NCBI RefSeq assembly: GCF_900113965.1
Contig: NZ_FORI01000002.1
Span: 1-64,000 of the forward strand
Direction of reading: 5' to 3'
Length of the DNA: 64,000 nucleotides
From: Treponema bryantii
GTDB taxonomy: Bacteria > Spirochaetota > Spirochaetia > Treponematales > Treponemataceae
Part shown: positions 51,850-61,048 of the stretch, piece by piece
Numbering within the stretch: the first letter of the stretch is position 1
How the letters are laid out: every line of letters starts with the position of its first letter
Translations under genes and position numbers: made by a program
The notes under the pieces: model-generated
Told to the model about the DNA's origin: nothing
What the model saw: the letters and a program-made list of their open reading frames with translations, nothing else
The model's database searches: none

Positions 51850-53724
51850 ATGGGTTCAACATTTTCTGGAATTGAATTAGGTAAACGCAGTATCATGGCA
51901 AATACAGATGCCATCACAACTGCAGGTCATAACATTTCAAACGCAAATACAGAAGGTTACAGCCGCCAGAGAGTTCAGATTAAAGAGTTTGATCCTTTGT
52001 ACAAACCGGATCTTGAACGCCTTGAACGCCCAGGCCTCATTGGACAGGGTGTAGATGTTCAGTCAATCAACCGTATTCGTGATGAACTTCTTGATGAAAG
52101 AATTGTAGGACAGGCAAACCAGGAATCTTACTGGGATACCCGTTCAAAATATTATACAATGCTCGAACAGATTTATAACGAGCCTGATGATATTTCAGTA
52201 CGTTCAAATATGGATAAGTTCTGGGAATCATGGCAGGAGCTTTCAATTAATCCTGAAAGCAAGGCAGCACGTCAGGCAGTTGTAACAAGAGCAGAAAATC
52301 TTACAGATTCAATTAAACAGCGCTGGGAAGCTCTCACAGGCGTTGGAAAACTCATAGATGGTGATATTGAAGCTACTGTAAAGCAGGTAAACAGCTATGC
52401 ACGTCAGATTGCAGACTGTAACGCAGAAATCGTCCGCAGCCGTGCTATGGGCGACAATCCAAATGATCTTCTTGACCGCCGCGATCTTCTTGTAGATAAA
52501 CTTTCAAAGCTCATCAATATTTCAACAGATCAGAGAGACAGCGATGAGTTTATGGTTCATGTTGGTGGCCGCGTTATTGTTCAGGGAAATATTGCACGTG
52601 AAATTGACCTTGTACCACGTTTTGATGATACAGGTTACAGCAAGCTTGTATGGAAAGATACAGGAAATGATGCTGTGTTTACCGGTGGTACACTCGGTGC
52701 ACTTGTAGAACTCCGCGATGTAGATGTACGTAACGAAATTCAGACATTAAATACAATGACAATGAACTTTGCAGACCTTGTAAACGATGTTCACCGTAAT
52801 GCAGTTGGTGCAAATAAGGTAACAGGTCTTGATTTCTTTGTTCAGCACAGCTTTGTAGAAAATGCAAATGGTAACTTTGACCGCAATGGAGACGGTGAAC
52901 TCGATACATCTTATGTATTCAGATTCACAGGTACAAATGCCCTTGATAAACAGCAGCAGGTAGGTATTGAAGGTGTAATGACTTTCAGCGGTTCTACAGG
53001 CGATGTACAGGTACCTTACTTCCACACAGATACAGTTGAAACTGTAATTGCACGCATCAACGACTCTACAAGTGAAGTAAAGGCTTATCTTGATAAGAAT
53101 AATAAACTTGTTCTTAAGGCTACAACAGCACAGAATGTAAATAATCCGGACTTTGTAATCCGCCATGTTGAAGATTCAGGTTACTTCCTCGCTGGTTATT
53201 CTGGAATCTTAGCAGGAACTGGAGCAGAAGGTGCTTATGATTATGCTCAGGCAGATGCTGTAAATGCTCTGGTTGCAGGCAGTCAGTTTGCAGTTTCTCC
53301 GGTTTATAATCCATCTGCTTATATCGAAGTAAACCAGGCTATCAGAAATGATGTAATGAGTGTTGCAGCAGGCTATATGGATGCTGCAGGAACAGCTCCT
53401 ACAGGTGATGGCCGTGCCGCAGTAGAAATTGCCGCTATCCGCAATACAAGTGTTATGGTAGGCGGTATGAAGACTTTTGATGACTACTTTGCTGATACAG
53501 TTACAAATGTAGGTCTTAAGGGTGAACAGGCAGAAACAAATCTTTTGAGCCAGAATGCAATTATGGATGATCTCCGTAATCTTCGTGACTCAATAAGTGG
53601 TGTAAATATTGATGAGGAACTTGCCGAAATCATGAAGTTCCAGCATGGCTATAATGCTGCGGCTAAGTTCATTACAGTTTGGGATAGTCTGATTGATACA
53701 GTTATCAACAGATTAGGCGTTTAA
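51850..53724 (+). CDS. flgK: Flagellar hook-associated protein 1 FlgK
   Basis: Forms the first hook-filament junction ring. It begins with the conserved axial motif FSGIELGKRSIMANTDAITT and AGHNISNANTEGYSRQ, and ends with EELAEIMKFQHGYNAAAKFI, the D0 helices that pack in the axial core; residues about 260-540 form the exposed domains. 624 residues, within the normal range. It is exported by the flagellar type III system without a signal peptide. Confidence 0.97.
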   Translation: MGSTFSGIELGKRSIMANTDAITTAGHNISNANTEGYSRQRVQIKEFDPLYKPDLERLERPGLIGQGVDVQSINRIRDELLDERIVGQANQESYWDTRSKYYTMLEQIYNEPDDISVRSNMDKFWESWQELSINPESKAARQAVVTRAENLTDSIKQRWEALTGVGKLIDGDIEATVKQVNSYARQIADCNAEIVRSRAMGDNPNDLLDRRDLLVDKLSKLINISTDQRDSDEFMVHVGGRVIVQGNIAREIDLVPRFDDTGYSKLVWKDTGNDAVFTGGTLGALVELRDVDVRNEIQTLNTMTMNFADLVNDVHRNAVGANKVTGLDFFVQHSFVENANGNFDRNGDGELDTSYVFRFTGTNALDKQQQVGIEGVMTFSGSTGDVQVPYFHTDTVETVIARINDSTSEVKAYLDKNNKLVLKATTAQNVNNPDFVIRHVEDSGYFLAGYSGILAGTGAEGAYDYAQADAVNALVAGSQFAVSPVYNPSAYIEVNQAIRNDVMSVAAGYMDAAGTAPTGDGRAAVEIAAIRNTSVMVGGMKTFDDYFADTVTNVGLKGEQAETNLLSQNAIMDDLRNLRDSISGVNIDEELAEIMKFQHGYNAAAKFITVWDSLIDTVINRLGV

Positions 53725-53783
53725 CCGGTAGTTTCGACAGGCTCAACCACCGGTGATTGAGTAGCCCGTAGGGCGTATCGAAA
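53725..53783. repeat. Dispersed palindromic repeat between flgK and flgL
   Basis: TTTCGA (53732-53737) pairs with TCGAAA (53778-53783). Inside are CTCAA/TTGAG around the palindrome CACCGGTG and a GCCC/GGGC hairpin. The TTTCGACAGGCTCAACC part is a sequence I recognise from dispersed repeats of many unrelated bacteria. It starts at the flgK stop and ends 27 bases before the flgL start. Confidence 0.6.
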
Positions 53784-53809
53784 TCACAATTGATGAGAGG
53801 AAGAACAAT

Positions 53810-55054
53810 ATGCAGAGAATATCTAGTCAGATGAACAATAACAATACACAGAGCAGCCTCCGCCTTCAGGAGAGCCGCCTGAACCGTGCCAACAATCAGA
53901 TTGGTTCACAGCACAGAATCCAGCAGCTTCGTGATGATCCTATTGCTGCAGGACACCTTGTACGCTACCAGTCTTATCTTGGACGCGTAAATCAGTTTGA
54001 AAAAAATGCTTTAACTCTTTCTGACCAGTTTACAGTTCGTGAAGGATATATGACAGATTCGCTGGATATTATGCAGAGAGTTCGTGAACTTGCCGTAACA
54101 GGTGCCAACGGTATTTACACAAAAGAAGATATGGCAAATATGGCAACAGAAGTCGATGAACTTCTTAAGGCGCTTGTTCAGAATGCCAATGCAGTAAGTG
54201 CAGATGGTAACTCAATTTTTGCCGGAACAAATACAAAGGCAACTGCTTTTGATGTTGAAATGGGCAATGTAGAGGGCAGTGGAGTTCCTCTTATTCAGAA
54301 TGTCCGCTACAACGGAAATATTGATGTAAATCGTGTTGAAATTGATGAAGGAAAATATCTTGTAAATGATAATGCAGGAATCAAAACTTTCTGGGCAGAA
54401 AACCAGCAGGTATTTGGTTCACGTGATGCTTCTCAGTGGCAGGCAAGTAAAGACTCTGTAATTTCTGTTGATGGTGTTCAGGTAGAAATTAAGCAGGGCG
54501 ACAATGTTTACGCAGTTGCTGCAAAAATCAACAATAGCGGTGCTGCTGTAAAGGCAACAATTGATCCTGTTCGTAATGCACTTAATTTTGAAACAACAGA
54601 TGCACGCCAGCTCTGGCTTCAGGATATTAATGGCGGTACACTTGAAGAACTCGGAATCATTAAAGATTCATCTCAGCTTCCTCCATACAATCTTGCAAAT
54701 GGTGCTAGAGTAAGCGGTGGAAGTATGTTCGATACAGTAATCGCTTTCAGAAACGCATTACTCGCCGGTGACCAGGAAAGTATTGGCGGCCGCGTCCTCG
54801 GTGCTCTTGATAAAGGAATCGACAGCCTTGTAACACGTATCGCAAAGTCTGGTGCAGAATATGAACGTGCTCAGCTCAATGCAACAAGAAACAGCAAGCT
54901 TGCACTCGATGTTACATCAATGGTAAGCCGCGAAGGTGATCTTGATTTTACAAAGGCTATCACAGACCTCAAGATGCTCGACTATACAAACCAGGCAACC
55001 TTGAGCCAGGCCGGTAAAATGTATTCATCAACTTTGCTCAACTACATGCGCTAA
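53810..55054 (+). CDS. flgL: Flagellar hook-associated protein 3 FlgL
   Basis: Forms the second junction ring beneath the filament. The start is a flagellin-like N-terminus with RLQESRLNRANNQIGSQHRIQQ and DDPIAAGHLVRYQ, then [33 protein letters not shown]; the C-terminal D0 helix ends LSQAGKMYSSTLLNYMR. 414 residues. GAGAGG precedes the ATG. It follows flgK with a repeat between. Confidence 0.96.
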   Translation: MQRISSQMNNNNTQSSLRLQESRLNRANNQIGSQHRIQQLRDDPIAAGHLVRYQSYLGRVNQFEKNALTLSDQFTVREGYMTDSLDIMQRVRELAVTGANGIYTKEDMANMATEVDELLKALVQNANAVSADGNSIFAGTNTKATAFDVEMGNVEGSGVPLIQNVRYNGNIDVNRVEIDEGKYLVNDNAGIKTFWAENQQVFGSRDASQWQASKDSVISVDGVQVEIKQGDNVYAVAAKINNSGAAVKATIDPVRNALNFETTDARQLWLQDINGGTLEELGIIKDSSQLPPYNLANGARVSGGSMFDTVIAFRNALLAGDQESIGGRVLGALDKGIDSLVTRIAKSGAEYERAQLNATRNSKLALDVTSMVSREGDLDFTKAITDLKMLDYTNQATLSQAGKMYSSTLLNYMR

Positions 55055-55082
55055 GATAAATAAAAGCAAACAGGAGATTTAG

Positions 55083-55526
55083 ATGGAAATTATAACTAAA
55101 GCCCGTGGAAAAATTAGTGTATCTGATGACAGACTTATTACAATTCCAGAAGGACTTTTTGGTTTTGAACAGTTTAAAAAATATGCACTTGTAGATTCAG
55201 ACTACGAGCCGTTTATCTGGCTTCAGTCTTGCGAAGATCCAAATCTTGCATTTTTAATTGTTGATCCTTTCTTAATCTGCAATGATTATGAAACTGATAT
55301 TGATGATGCTTCATTAAAGAAGATTGGAATTACAAAACCTGAAGACATTATTATCATGACAATTGTGACTGTGCCACATGACGGGTCTGCAATTACTGCA
55401 AACTTTCAGGGCCCTCTTGTAATCAACAAGAAAAACCATGAATGTATGCAGGCTATTCTCACAGATAACAGATGGTCTACAAAAGTTGATATCGTTCAGG
55501 CAATGAATATGAAAGGAGGGTGCTGA
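55083..55526 (+). CDS. fliW: Flagellar assembly factor FliW
   Basis: A 147-residue protein that binds flagellin and, when free, binds and inhibits CsrA; it thus links filament growth to flagellin translation. Conserved stretches are [33 protein letters not shown] and [21 protein letters not shown]. Treponema FliW is a well-known family member and binds FlaB. Its TGA overlaps the csrA ATG by one base, so the antagonist and its target are translated together. Confidence 0.96.
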   Translation: MEIITKARGKISVSDDRLITIPEGLFGFEQFKKYALVDSDYEPFIWLQSCEDPNLAFLIVDPFLICNDYETDIDDASLKKIGITKPEDIIIMTIVTVPHDGSAITANFQGPLVINKKNHECMQAILTDNRWSTKVDIVQAMNMKGGC

Positions 55527-55777
55527 TGCTTATCCTTTCAAGAAAAATCGATGAGAAAATTAAAATTGGAACAGACATTACAATCACTCTGATTGACGTA
55601 CACGGAGATCAGGTAAAGATTGGTGTTGAAGCTCCAAAAGATGTAAAGGTATTCCGTCAGGAAGTCTTTGATGCCATCCAGAAAGAAAATAAGGCCGCTG
55701 TTGTACAGGACCAGGATTCTGGAAATGAAAAGGCAATCAGTGCAATGAGCGCCTTGAGTAAGCTTCTTAAGAAATAG
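55526..55777 (+). CDS. csrA: Carbon storage regulator CsrA
   Basis: A dimeric RNA-binding protein that represses translation by binding GGA motifs near ribosome binding sites. [20 protein letters not shown] and [17 protein letters not shown] are the standard N- and C-terminal RNA-contact strands. It has 83 residues, longer than the usual 61-75 because of a helical tail after VFDAIQKEN. The start is ATG 55526, with AGGAGG at 55514-55519 and the family's first residues; an upstream GTG is rejected. Its 3' end overlaps tsaB by 11 bases. Confidence 0.96.
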   Translation: MLILSRKIDEKIKIGTDITITLIDVHGDQVKIGVEAPKDVKVFRQEVFDAIQKENKAAVVQDQDSGNEKAISAMSALSKLLKK

Positions 55778-56447
55778 AACTGTTGAGTTTAATTTCGGCT
55801 TCGCTGGCTCTTAAGTAAACAGGGCCATCGTAGTCTTTAAGAGGCTCCGCCCCTTTTTCAATCAGCTTTTCAGTAATAGAAATTAAAGATTCTGCTGTCA
55901 TTGCAGGTGTTGCAGGCAGCAGAAATTTTTTTTGTGGAAGCGCAGTACGAAGCTGTTCAGCAAGTTTATTACAGTCCGGACCGCAGATAAGCATTGTATC
56001 AAAGTTCTGAGCTGCACTCACAATCTTTTCAATTTCATAGTCACCGTCTTCAAGAACAGTTTTTTCACCATCAGTAATGCGGCAGTAAAACTTATCTTTG
56101 TTTGCATCAATACAGCTGATTACAGGATAGTTAAAATCAAGATATGGGTATGCATACGCCTCAAGGCTTGAGATTCCGTATACAGGAACATTATATGCAA
56201 GCTCAATTGCTTTTAATGCAGAAATACCAAGACGAAGTCCTGTAAAACTTCCAGGTCCAAGTGTAAGGGCTGTAGTATTTAATTCAGAAGGGGAGATTTC
56301 AGCCTTCTTTAAAAGTTCATCGATAGAAGGAACAAGAATTTCAGACTGACGCATTCCAATGTCATAAGTTGCAGAAATGAATTTTGATTCTGTTTTTACT
56401 GCAAGTGAGATTCTGGTTACTGCGCAATCTAAAGCTAAAATGTTCAT
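55767..56447 (-). CDS. tsaB: tRNA threonylcarbamoyladenosine biosynthesis protein TsaB
   Basis: An ASKHA-fold partner of TsaD in the complex that makes t6A37 in tRNAs reading ANN codons. [15 protein letters not shown] opens the protein and [20 protein letters not shown] is the family signature. 226 residues. The ATG overlaps the tsaE stop by one base, so tsaE and tsaB are coupled. tsaD and tsaC are not in the window. Confidence 0.93.
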   Translation of the reverse strand: MNILALDCAVTRISLAVKTESKFISATYDIGMRQSEILVPSIDELLKKAEISPSELNTTALTLGPGSFTGLRLGISALKAIELAYNVPVYGISSLEAYAYPYLDFNYPVISCIDANKDKFYCRITDGEKTVLEDGDYEIEKIVSAAQNFDTMLICGPDCNKLAEQLRTALPQKKFLLPATPAMTAESLISITEKLIEKGAEPLKDYDGPVYLRASEAEIKLNSSIS

Positions 56448-56878
56448 TATATTTCCCCATTATTCCAGTTTTCAATTTCAATAAGGCGGCTGCCGTCGTC
56501 CTGTGGTGTAAGGCGAAGAATTATAGTTCTTTTAGGAAGTTCTTCCATAATCTTTTCAGACCATTCAATAATGCTTACACCATCACCATAAATCATATCA
56601 TCTGTACCAAGGTTTACGAAATCTTCTCCGCCTTCAAGACGATATACGTCCATATGATAAAGCGGCATTTTTCCGTAGTATTCGCTTATGAGACAGAAGG
56701 TAGGACTTGTAATGGTATCTGTAATTCCAAGTGCCTGTGCAATACCTTTAGTGATTGTTGTTTTACCTGCTGCAAGAGTTCCCTGCATGGCAATAACATC
56801 GCCCTTTTTGAGTTTATTTCCAATTCTTACGCCAAGCGCAATTGTTTCTTCTGGAGATTTAGTTGTGAATGTTAACAA
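56447..56878 (-). CDS. tsaE: tRNA threonylcarbamoyladenosine biosynthesis ATPase TsaE
   Basis: The P-loop ATPase that cycles the TsaBD complex. Walker A is GTLAAGKTT (usually GxLGAGKT); TSPTFCLISEY and YHMDVYRLEGGEDF are conserved core blocks, and the late IIEWSEKI motif is present. 143 residues. Its start overlaps the 87-residue gene upstream by 7 bases. The alanine for glycine in the P-loop is a mild variant. Confidence 0.93.
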   Translation of the reverse strand: MLTFTTKSPEETIALGVRIGNKLKKGDVIAMQGTLAAGKTTITKGIAQALGITDTITSPTFCLISEYYGKMPLYHMDVYRLEGGEDFVNLGTDDMIYGDGVSIIEWSEKIMEELPKRTIILRLTPQDDGSRLIEIENWNNGEI

Positions 56879-57135
56879 GGCAGTCTGCCTTCAAGCTCTT
56901 CTGTAAATATATATTCAAGCAATGCCTTTTTTACCGGTATGAGCGGGTAATTAATAGGCTGTGGGAATGAGAGCTCAATAATCTTTTTTCCCATAGGGCT
57001 TGTTTCAATGCTGAAAAAAATCTGAACTGTGTCTGTGCTTGTAGGAAATTCCATTACAGCATCACAAGTGTATTTTCTGAGATAGAAAATTTGACCTTCT
57101 TCACGCTGAATATTCTGTAGCTCAATGACTCTCAT
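56872..57135 (-). CDS. Small protein of unknown function (87 aa)
   Basis: Encodes 87 residues, predicted alpha/beta, with FPTSTDTVQIFFSIETSPMGKKIIELSFP suggesting a beta hairpin core. No family recognised. It overlaps tsaE by 7 bases and heads that operon. The promoter, TTGATA-17-TATTCT, has its -10 only 8 bases from the ATG, so this mRNA also seems leaderless; a GGAG lies within the spacer and cannot serve as ribosome binding site if so. Confidence 0.7.
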   Translation of the reverse strand: MRVIELQNIQREEGQIFYLRKYTCDAVMEFPTSTDTVQIFFSIETSPMGKKIIELSFPQPINYPLIPVKKALLEYIFTEELEGRLPC

Positions 57136-57143
57136 ATTCTTAT

Positions 57144-57172
57144 AGAATACTCCAAAAATGTTGTGTTATCAA
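57144..57172 (-). promoter_or_regulatory. Promoter of the 87-aa protein-tsaE-tsaB operon, leaderless type
   Basis: Minus-strand TTGATA (57167-57172), 17-base spacer, TATTCT (57144-57149). The ATG at 57135 begins 8 bases after the -10. Confidence 0.65.
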
Positions 57173-57210
57173 GTCTTTTTTAATGGGTTGTTATGGTGTC
57201 TACAAAAACG

Positions 57211-57235
57211 GATGCTGAAACAAGTTCAGCATGAC
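57211..57235 (-). repeat. Dispersed GTCA-headed palindrome
   Basis: On the minus strand GTCATGCTGAACTTGTTTCAGCATC: stem ATGCTGAA/TTCAGCAT with a CTTG-type loop, starting 2 bases after the PilZ gene stop. Its translation (AELVSAS) is a peptide often seen in spurious ORFs over such repeats in other genomes. Confidence 0.58.
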
Positions 57236-57237
57236 CA

Positions 57238-58338
57238 TTAAAGTTCATATTTATAAACAAGGGTATGAATCTTGTTTTTAGATGCAAGGGAAATCTGTAC
57301 AAACTGAATATGAAGGGCAAGACGGCCTGTGGGGAGTCTTCTTGTTCTTCGTATAATTCCAACAATAGTCTCTTCAATTCCAGTATCCGGAAGTATTATG
57401 CCAATATACTGCTTTTCTTTGATAGGAAGTTCAGTCTGAATACAGCAACCACCAGCAGAGATGTTTGTAATTTTTCCGTTGTAAGATTTTTCAGAGAAGG
57501 AATACATGTCTTCTTTGTTCTTTGCATTTGCATCGTATTTAACAGCCTTAAAGTGGCATTCCTTTTCAAAGAAGTCTCGTTTGTAATGACGCTGTGCCTG
57601 ACATTCAAGCTGTTCTGAATGAGAGAGTACCATATAGAATTTTCCATCATTTCCTTCGTTGTAACGGATAATTCTTGTTACCAGGTTATAAGAAAGACCA
57701 TCAGAAGTACGGAAAGTAAAACGGCTTCTTGTAAGCAGTTCTGGTCTTCTAGGTGATTTATAGATAAACTCTGGAATTTCTGCAGTAAAGAAATCTTTTA
57801 GATTCTGGGTAACTGTAAACGGATACTGTTCGCCTTCTGCAGATATGTAAAAGATTACAGTCTGTTCAGCAATCTGTCTTGTTGAAACAACCTTTTTATA
57901 CTGGGCAACAATCATTTCAAGCTTAAACAGAGTAGTGAAGAAATCATTCATCTTTTGATCTGTAAAAAGATTCTGCTGTTTCATAAGATCATAAGCAGTG
58001 TGGAATAATTCATTTACTTCGTTATTGCTTTTTACTGAATAAAGAATGTTATTACAGTCTGTGATTTTACAAACATCCCAGAGAGTGTTCATTTCAACTG
58101 TAGAAAGATTGTTATCTTTTGCCAGCTTTTGAATATCTTTGAATTTAGTTTTTCGACTGCGTTCTTTTTCAAGATACTGTTCAGACTTGTAATAGTTTTT
58201 GATTTTCATATAGATAATAAAAGCTATTCCAAGAATTACAGCAAAGATAGCAAGAAGGATGATTATGATTAAAATATCTGGTGCGTGTGTTTGTCTGGCC
58301 TCAATAGGAGAGCCCGAGCCTGAACCTAATAAAAACAT
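57238..58338 (-). CDS. Membrane-anchored PilZ-domain protein
   Basis: A 366-residue c-di-GMP effector candidate. One membrane helix (about 24-48), a helical linker, a YcgR-N-like barrel (about 155-245), then a C-terminal PilZ domain with the first motif RHYKR and the second NISAGGCC (canonical RxxxR and D/NxSxxG), the residues that bind c-di-GMP. Such proteins act as brakes or switches on flagella, and it stands next to fliD. AGGAGG precedes the ATG. A signalling role in motility is inferred from domain and neighbours. Confidence 0.85.
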   Translation of the reverse strand: MFLLGSGSGSPIEARQTHAPDILIIIILLAIFAVILGIAFIIYMKIKNYYKSEQYLEKERSRKTKFKDIQKLAKDNNLSTVEMNTLWDVCKITDCNNILYSVKSNNEVNELFHTAYDLMKQQNLFTDQKMNDFFTTLFKLEMIVAQYKKVVSTRQIAEQTVIFYISAEGEQYPFTVTQNLKDFFTAEIPEFIYKSPRRPELLTRSRFTFRTSDGLSYNLVTRIIRYNEGNDGKFYMVLSHSEQLECQAQRHYKRDFFEKECHFKAVKYDANAKNKEDMYSFSEKSYNGKITNISAGGCCIQTELPIKEKQYIGIILPDTGIEETIVGIIRRTRRLPTGRLALHIQFVQISLASKNKIHTLVYKYEL

Positions 58339-58369
58339 AAAACCTCCTGCTAAGGTCGATTACGGCCTG

Positions 58370-58963
58370 TTACATTTCTTTCAGAGCCTTTGAAATGTCC
58401 TTTAATCTAGGGCAGATTTCATATTCTGAAAGATCTCCAATCATTACAGTATCGTTGTTCTGTAATGCATCTTCAAAATCCTTAAGTATTGGTGAGAACT
58501 CTGCAAAGAATTCCTTGAAGTTTGCTCCGTTCATGCTTTCGTTTGTAAAGGTCTCCGGGAAGAGGGAAGCAAGTGTTGCAATGTGGCAGAACTGATCAAT
58601 GCTGTCTGCAAGTTTTTTGATTGATTCACTTACTTCAAGATTTTTGCCGCTCTGAAGTGAAACTGGCACGCCTTCCATCTGAACTGCAAGTTCGTTAAAG
58701 AGTTCAGAAAGCTTTGCAAATGAAGCCTTAATATCATTAACTGTTACGATTGAAAATTCAAATTTTGTATTCTGTCCAAGAGGCTTTGCAGCTTCTTCAT
58801 CAAAAATATCAGCTGTAATCTGTTTGCCGTCTACAGTAATTCCAATTACTGCGGCATTGTTTTCTTCACAAGTGCTTTCAAAAGATTTGAGAACATCTCC
58901 AATTGTCTGCTCATCTTCAATCTGAACATCAACCTGCTGTCCGTTTATGTAAAATTCAATCAT
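58370..58963 (-). CDS. Flagellar-cluster protein of unknown function, ubiquitin-like N-terminus
   Basis: A 197-residue protein just after fliD, where many bacteria have fliS/fliT. Residues 1-80 read as a beta-grasp fold: IEFYINGQQVDVQIEDEQTI, GITVDGKQIT, EFSIVTV. Residues about 85-195 are helices (IKASFAKLSELFNELAVQME and on). No FliS or FliT signature. A role as filament-cap or flagellin chaperone is plausible from the position and helical C-terminus, but that is inference. It lies 16 bases after fliD and 31 bases before the PilZ gene. Confidence 0.7.
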   Translation of the reverse strand: MIEFYINGQQVDVQIEDEQTIGDVLKSFESTCEENNAAVIGITVDGKQITADIFDEEAAKPLGQNTKFEFSIVTVNDIKASFAKLSELFNELAVQMEGVPVSLQSGKNLEVSESIKKLADSIDQFCHIATLASLFPETFTNESMNGANFKEFFAEFSPILKDFEDALQNNDTVMIGDLSEYEICPRLKDISKALKEM

Positions 58964-58979
58964 AATTTACCTGCCTTAC

Positions 58980-61046
58980 TTATTTCTGATTCTGCTGCTG
59001 CTTTGTGAAGTTAGAGATTGTGTTCTGCTGTGCTTCAAGGCTGTTCAGCGAGCCTTCCATTTGACTATATTTATTTCTAAGCTCAGCTTCTTTTTTTGCC
59101 ATCTGTGTTTCAAGCTTAGCAATTTTAGATTCAGAACTTTTGATTTTAGAATCCAGAGAGGAGGTTTTCATTGCAAGAATTCCTCCGGTCTGTGTATATG
59201 CTGAAAGCTGTTTATCAAGCTTATAAGCAATTCCTGTGTCTACAATCAGGTCTCCGTCTGAGTCATAACCAAAAAGCATTTTTATATCATCAAGATGATT
59301 TTCAAGTGCCTGATCAAGTTTCTTTTCATCAATTTCAAGATAACCGCGAAGCTTACTCTGAGAATATCCTCCAGAATATCCAGAGGCATTTGTTGCAATA
59401 CCAAGCTGAGAAAGCATTGTGATTTCTGCTGTATCAGAGAAAAGATATTTAGCAGAGACTGTAGAAGCCATATTTGATTTTATATTTGTCAGAGAAAAAT
59501 CAGACTGGAAAAGTCCAAGTTTTTTCTGTTCAGCATCTTTTTCATCTTTTGTAAGATAATCAAGCTCTTCAATAAGTTCCGGCTTGTTTTGAGAAAGAAT
59601 GTTTAATTCTGCAACTGCCTGATTATATTTACCAACAAATTCAATGATTGCGGTCTTTGAAGAATCAACATCCGGCTTTACAGAAATTGTTGCTGTCTTT
59701 TCTGTCTTGTCGTGAATGTTCAGTGTAATTTCAGGAACTACATCATCAATCTTATTTGAAGCTCTTGTAATTGTAATTCCTTCGTATTTAATGATTGCAT
59801 CATCAGCAGTTGAAACCGGATGCTTTGGTCCGTATCCTAAATCCTTTACAGGATCCAGTGCTGTAATGCTAGAGATTTCATAAGATGTACCGGTGTTTTT
59901 ATTTCTTACAGCAAGTGCTTTGATTCCAGAATAGTCAGAAAGCTTTACGTCTATCTGGGCCGGCTTTCCGTCTTCTGCAGGTGTGTAAGGAATTTCTTTT
60001 TCAGAACCGTCTTCCATTACTGCGTAAAGAATCTGATTTGTCTTTACAGGCTCGAGTGGAGCAGGAGGTTCTGGCGGTAAGTTAAGGTTTGTATCAGAAA
60101 GATTATTTGAAATAACAATACCTTCGTATTCAGCTGTTCCTGCGTCAGGAAGTTCCGGCTGTAATAAGGTTTTATTGATTTCTGGAGTAATATCTTCTGT
60201 TTCTTTCTGAGTAACTGTAAACTGAAGATGAAGGTCTGTATCACGGAGTATTTTCTCAGGAATCTTTACCTGATAAGCACCGCGTGGATCAACTGTAGCA
60301 GTCTGCTTTTCTTCATCATATTTTGTATTTGTAAGAGAAAGAGGCGGCATATAAACCGGCTCGTCATATTCAATAGGATTTACAGGAAGTATTTCATTCT
60401 GAGATTCAGAAAAACTCTGAGTCTGTGATTTGATTTTATCAACCATGCCTGAATCAAAGGCAAATGTTTTTGCGTCATCTTCAAAAATGAGGCGGTTTTC
60501 TTTTCCTGTTGGAACCGCTTCAATTAAAAGAGATTTTTTACCGGCACTAGCACCGATTATTGAAGATTTAATTACGTTGTTTCCGCGTTTATTGATTGCG
60601 GCAGAAAAGTCTTTGAGAGAACCGCCTTTCCAGTTGAAGCTTATCTGTTTTTCTCCAACCTTATAGGTGTAGGTTCCTGTTGGAACTTTAAAATCATTTT
60701 CCAATTCGTCAGTAAGAAAACGGTCTGAAGACGCTGCCTGAAGAACATCAACTTTAAAAGACTGTAAACTTGCACTTCGATTAGCCTCTGCAGTAACTGC
60801 ATATTCTTCTGTTGAGGATGTTAATTTACTGTTAAAAGGATTTTCGAAAGAGTAGAGAGTCTTTGTGTTATCTCTGAGAGAGGTAAGTCTTGAATTGATG
60901 TCGCGCCAGGCGTCCTTTTCAGTTTTTAAACTTTCTAACTGATCCTGTTCCCTTGTTAGAGGGATGCGCTCAATTTTCATGAGCTTTTCTACAGTATCGT
61001 TAGTATTATACTGATCAGTAACGCCTGGTATGTTCAGTCCAGCCAT
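58980..61046 (-). CDS. fliD: Flagellar filament cap protein FliD
   Basis: Caps the filament and guides flagellin insertion. The N-terminus holds NIPGVTDQYNTNDTVEKLMKIERIP and LESLKTEKDAWRDINSRLTSL, the conserved HAP2 start; the C-terminal domain has QLGIATNASGYSGG, KLRGYLEIDEKKLDQAL and a coiled coil to the end. 688 residues, at the long end, because of an enlarged middle (about 200-440) with proline-rich linkers. flaG is 2 bases upstream, so flaG-fliD are cotranscribed. Confidence 0.95.
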   Translation of the reverse strand: MAGLNIPGVTDQYNTNDTVEKLMKIERIPLTREQDQLESLKTEKDAWRDINSRLTSLRDNTKTLYSFENPFNSKLTSSTEEYAVTAEANRSASLQSFKVDVLQAASSDRFLTDELENDFKVPTGTYTYKVGEKQISFNWKGGSLKDFSAAINKRGNNVIKSSIIGASAGKKSLLIEAVPTGKENRLIFEDDAKTFAFDSGMVDKIKSQTQSFSESQNEILPVNPIEYDEPVYMPPLSLTNTKYDEEKQTATVDPRGAYQVKIPEKILRDTDLHLQFTVTQKETEDITPEINKTLLQPELPDAGTAEYEGIVISNNLSDTNLNLPPEPPAPLEPVKTNQILYAVMEDGSEKEIPYTPAEDGKPAQIDVKLSDYSGIKALAVRNKNTGTSYEISSITALDPVKDLGYGPKHPVSTADDAIIKYEGITITRASNKIDDVVPEITLNIHDKTEKTATISVKPDVDSSKTAIIEFVGKYNQAVAELNILSQNKPELIEELDYLTKDEKDAEQKKLGLFQSDFSLTNIKSNMASTVSAKYLFSDTAEITMLSQLGIATNASGYSGGYSQSKLRGYLEIDEKKLDQALENHLDDIKMLFGYDSDGDLIVDTGIAYKLDKQLSAYTQTGGILAMKTSSLDSKIKSSESKIAKLETQMAKKEAELRNKYSQMEGSLNSLEAQQNTISNFTKQQQNQK

Positions 61047-61048
61047 AT

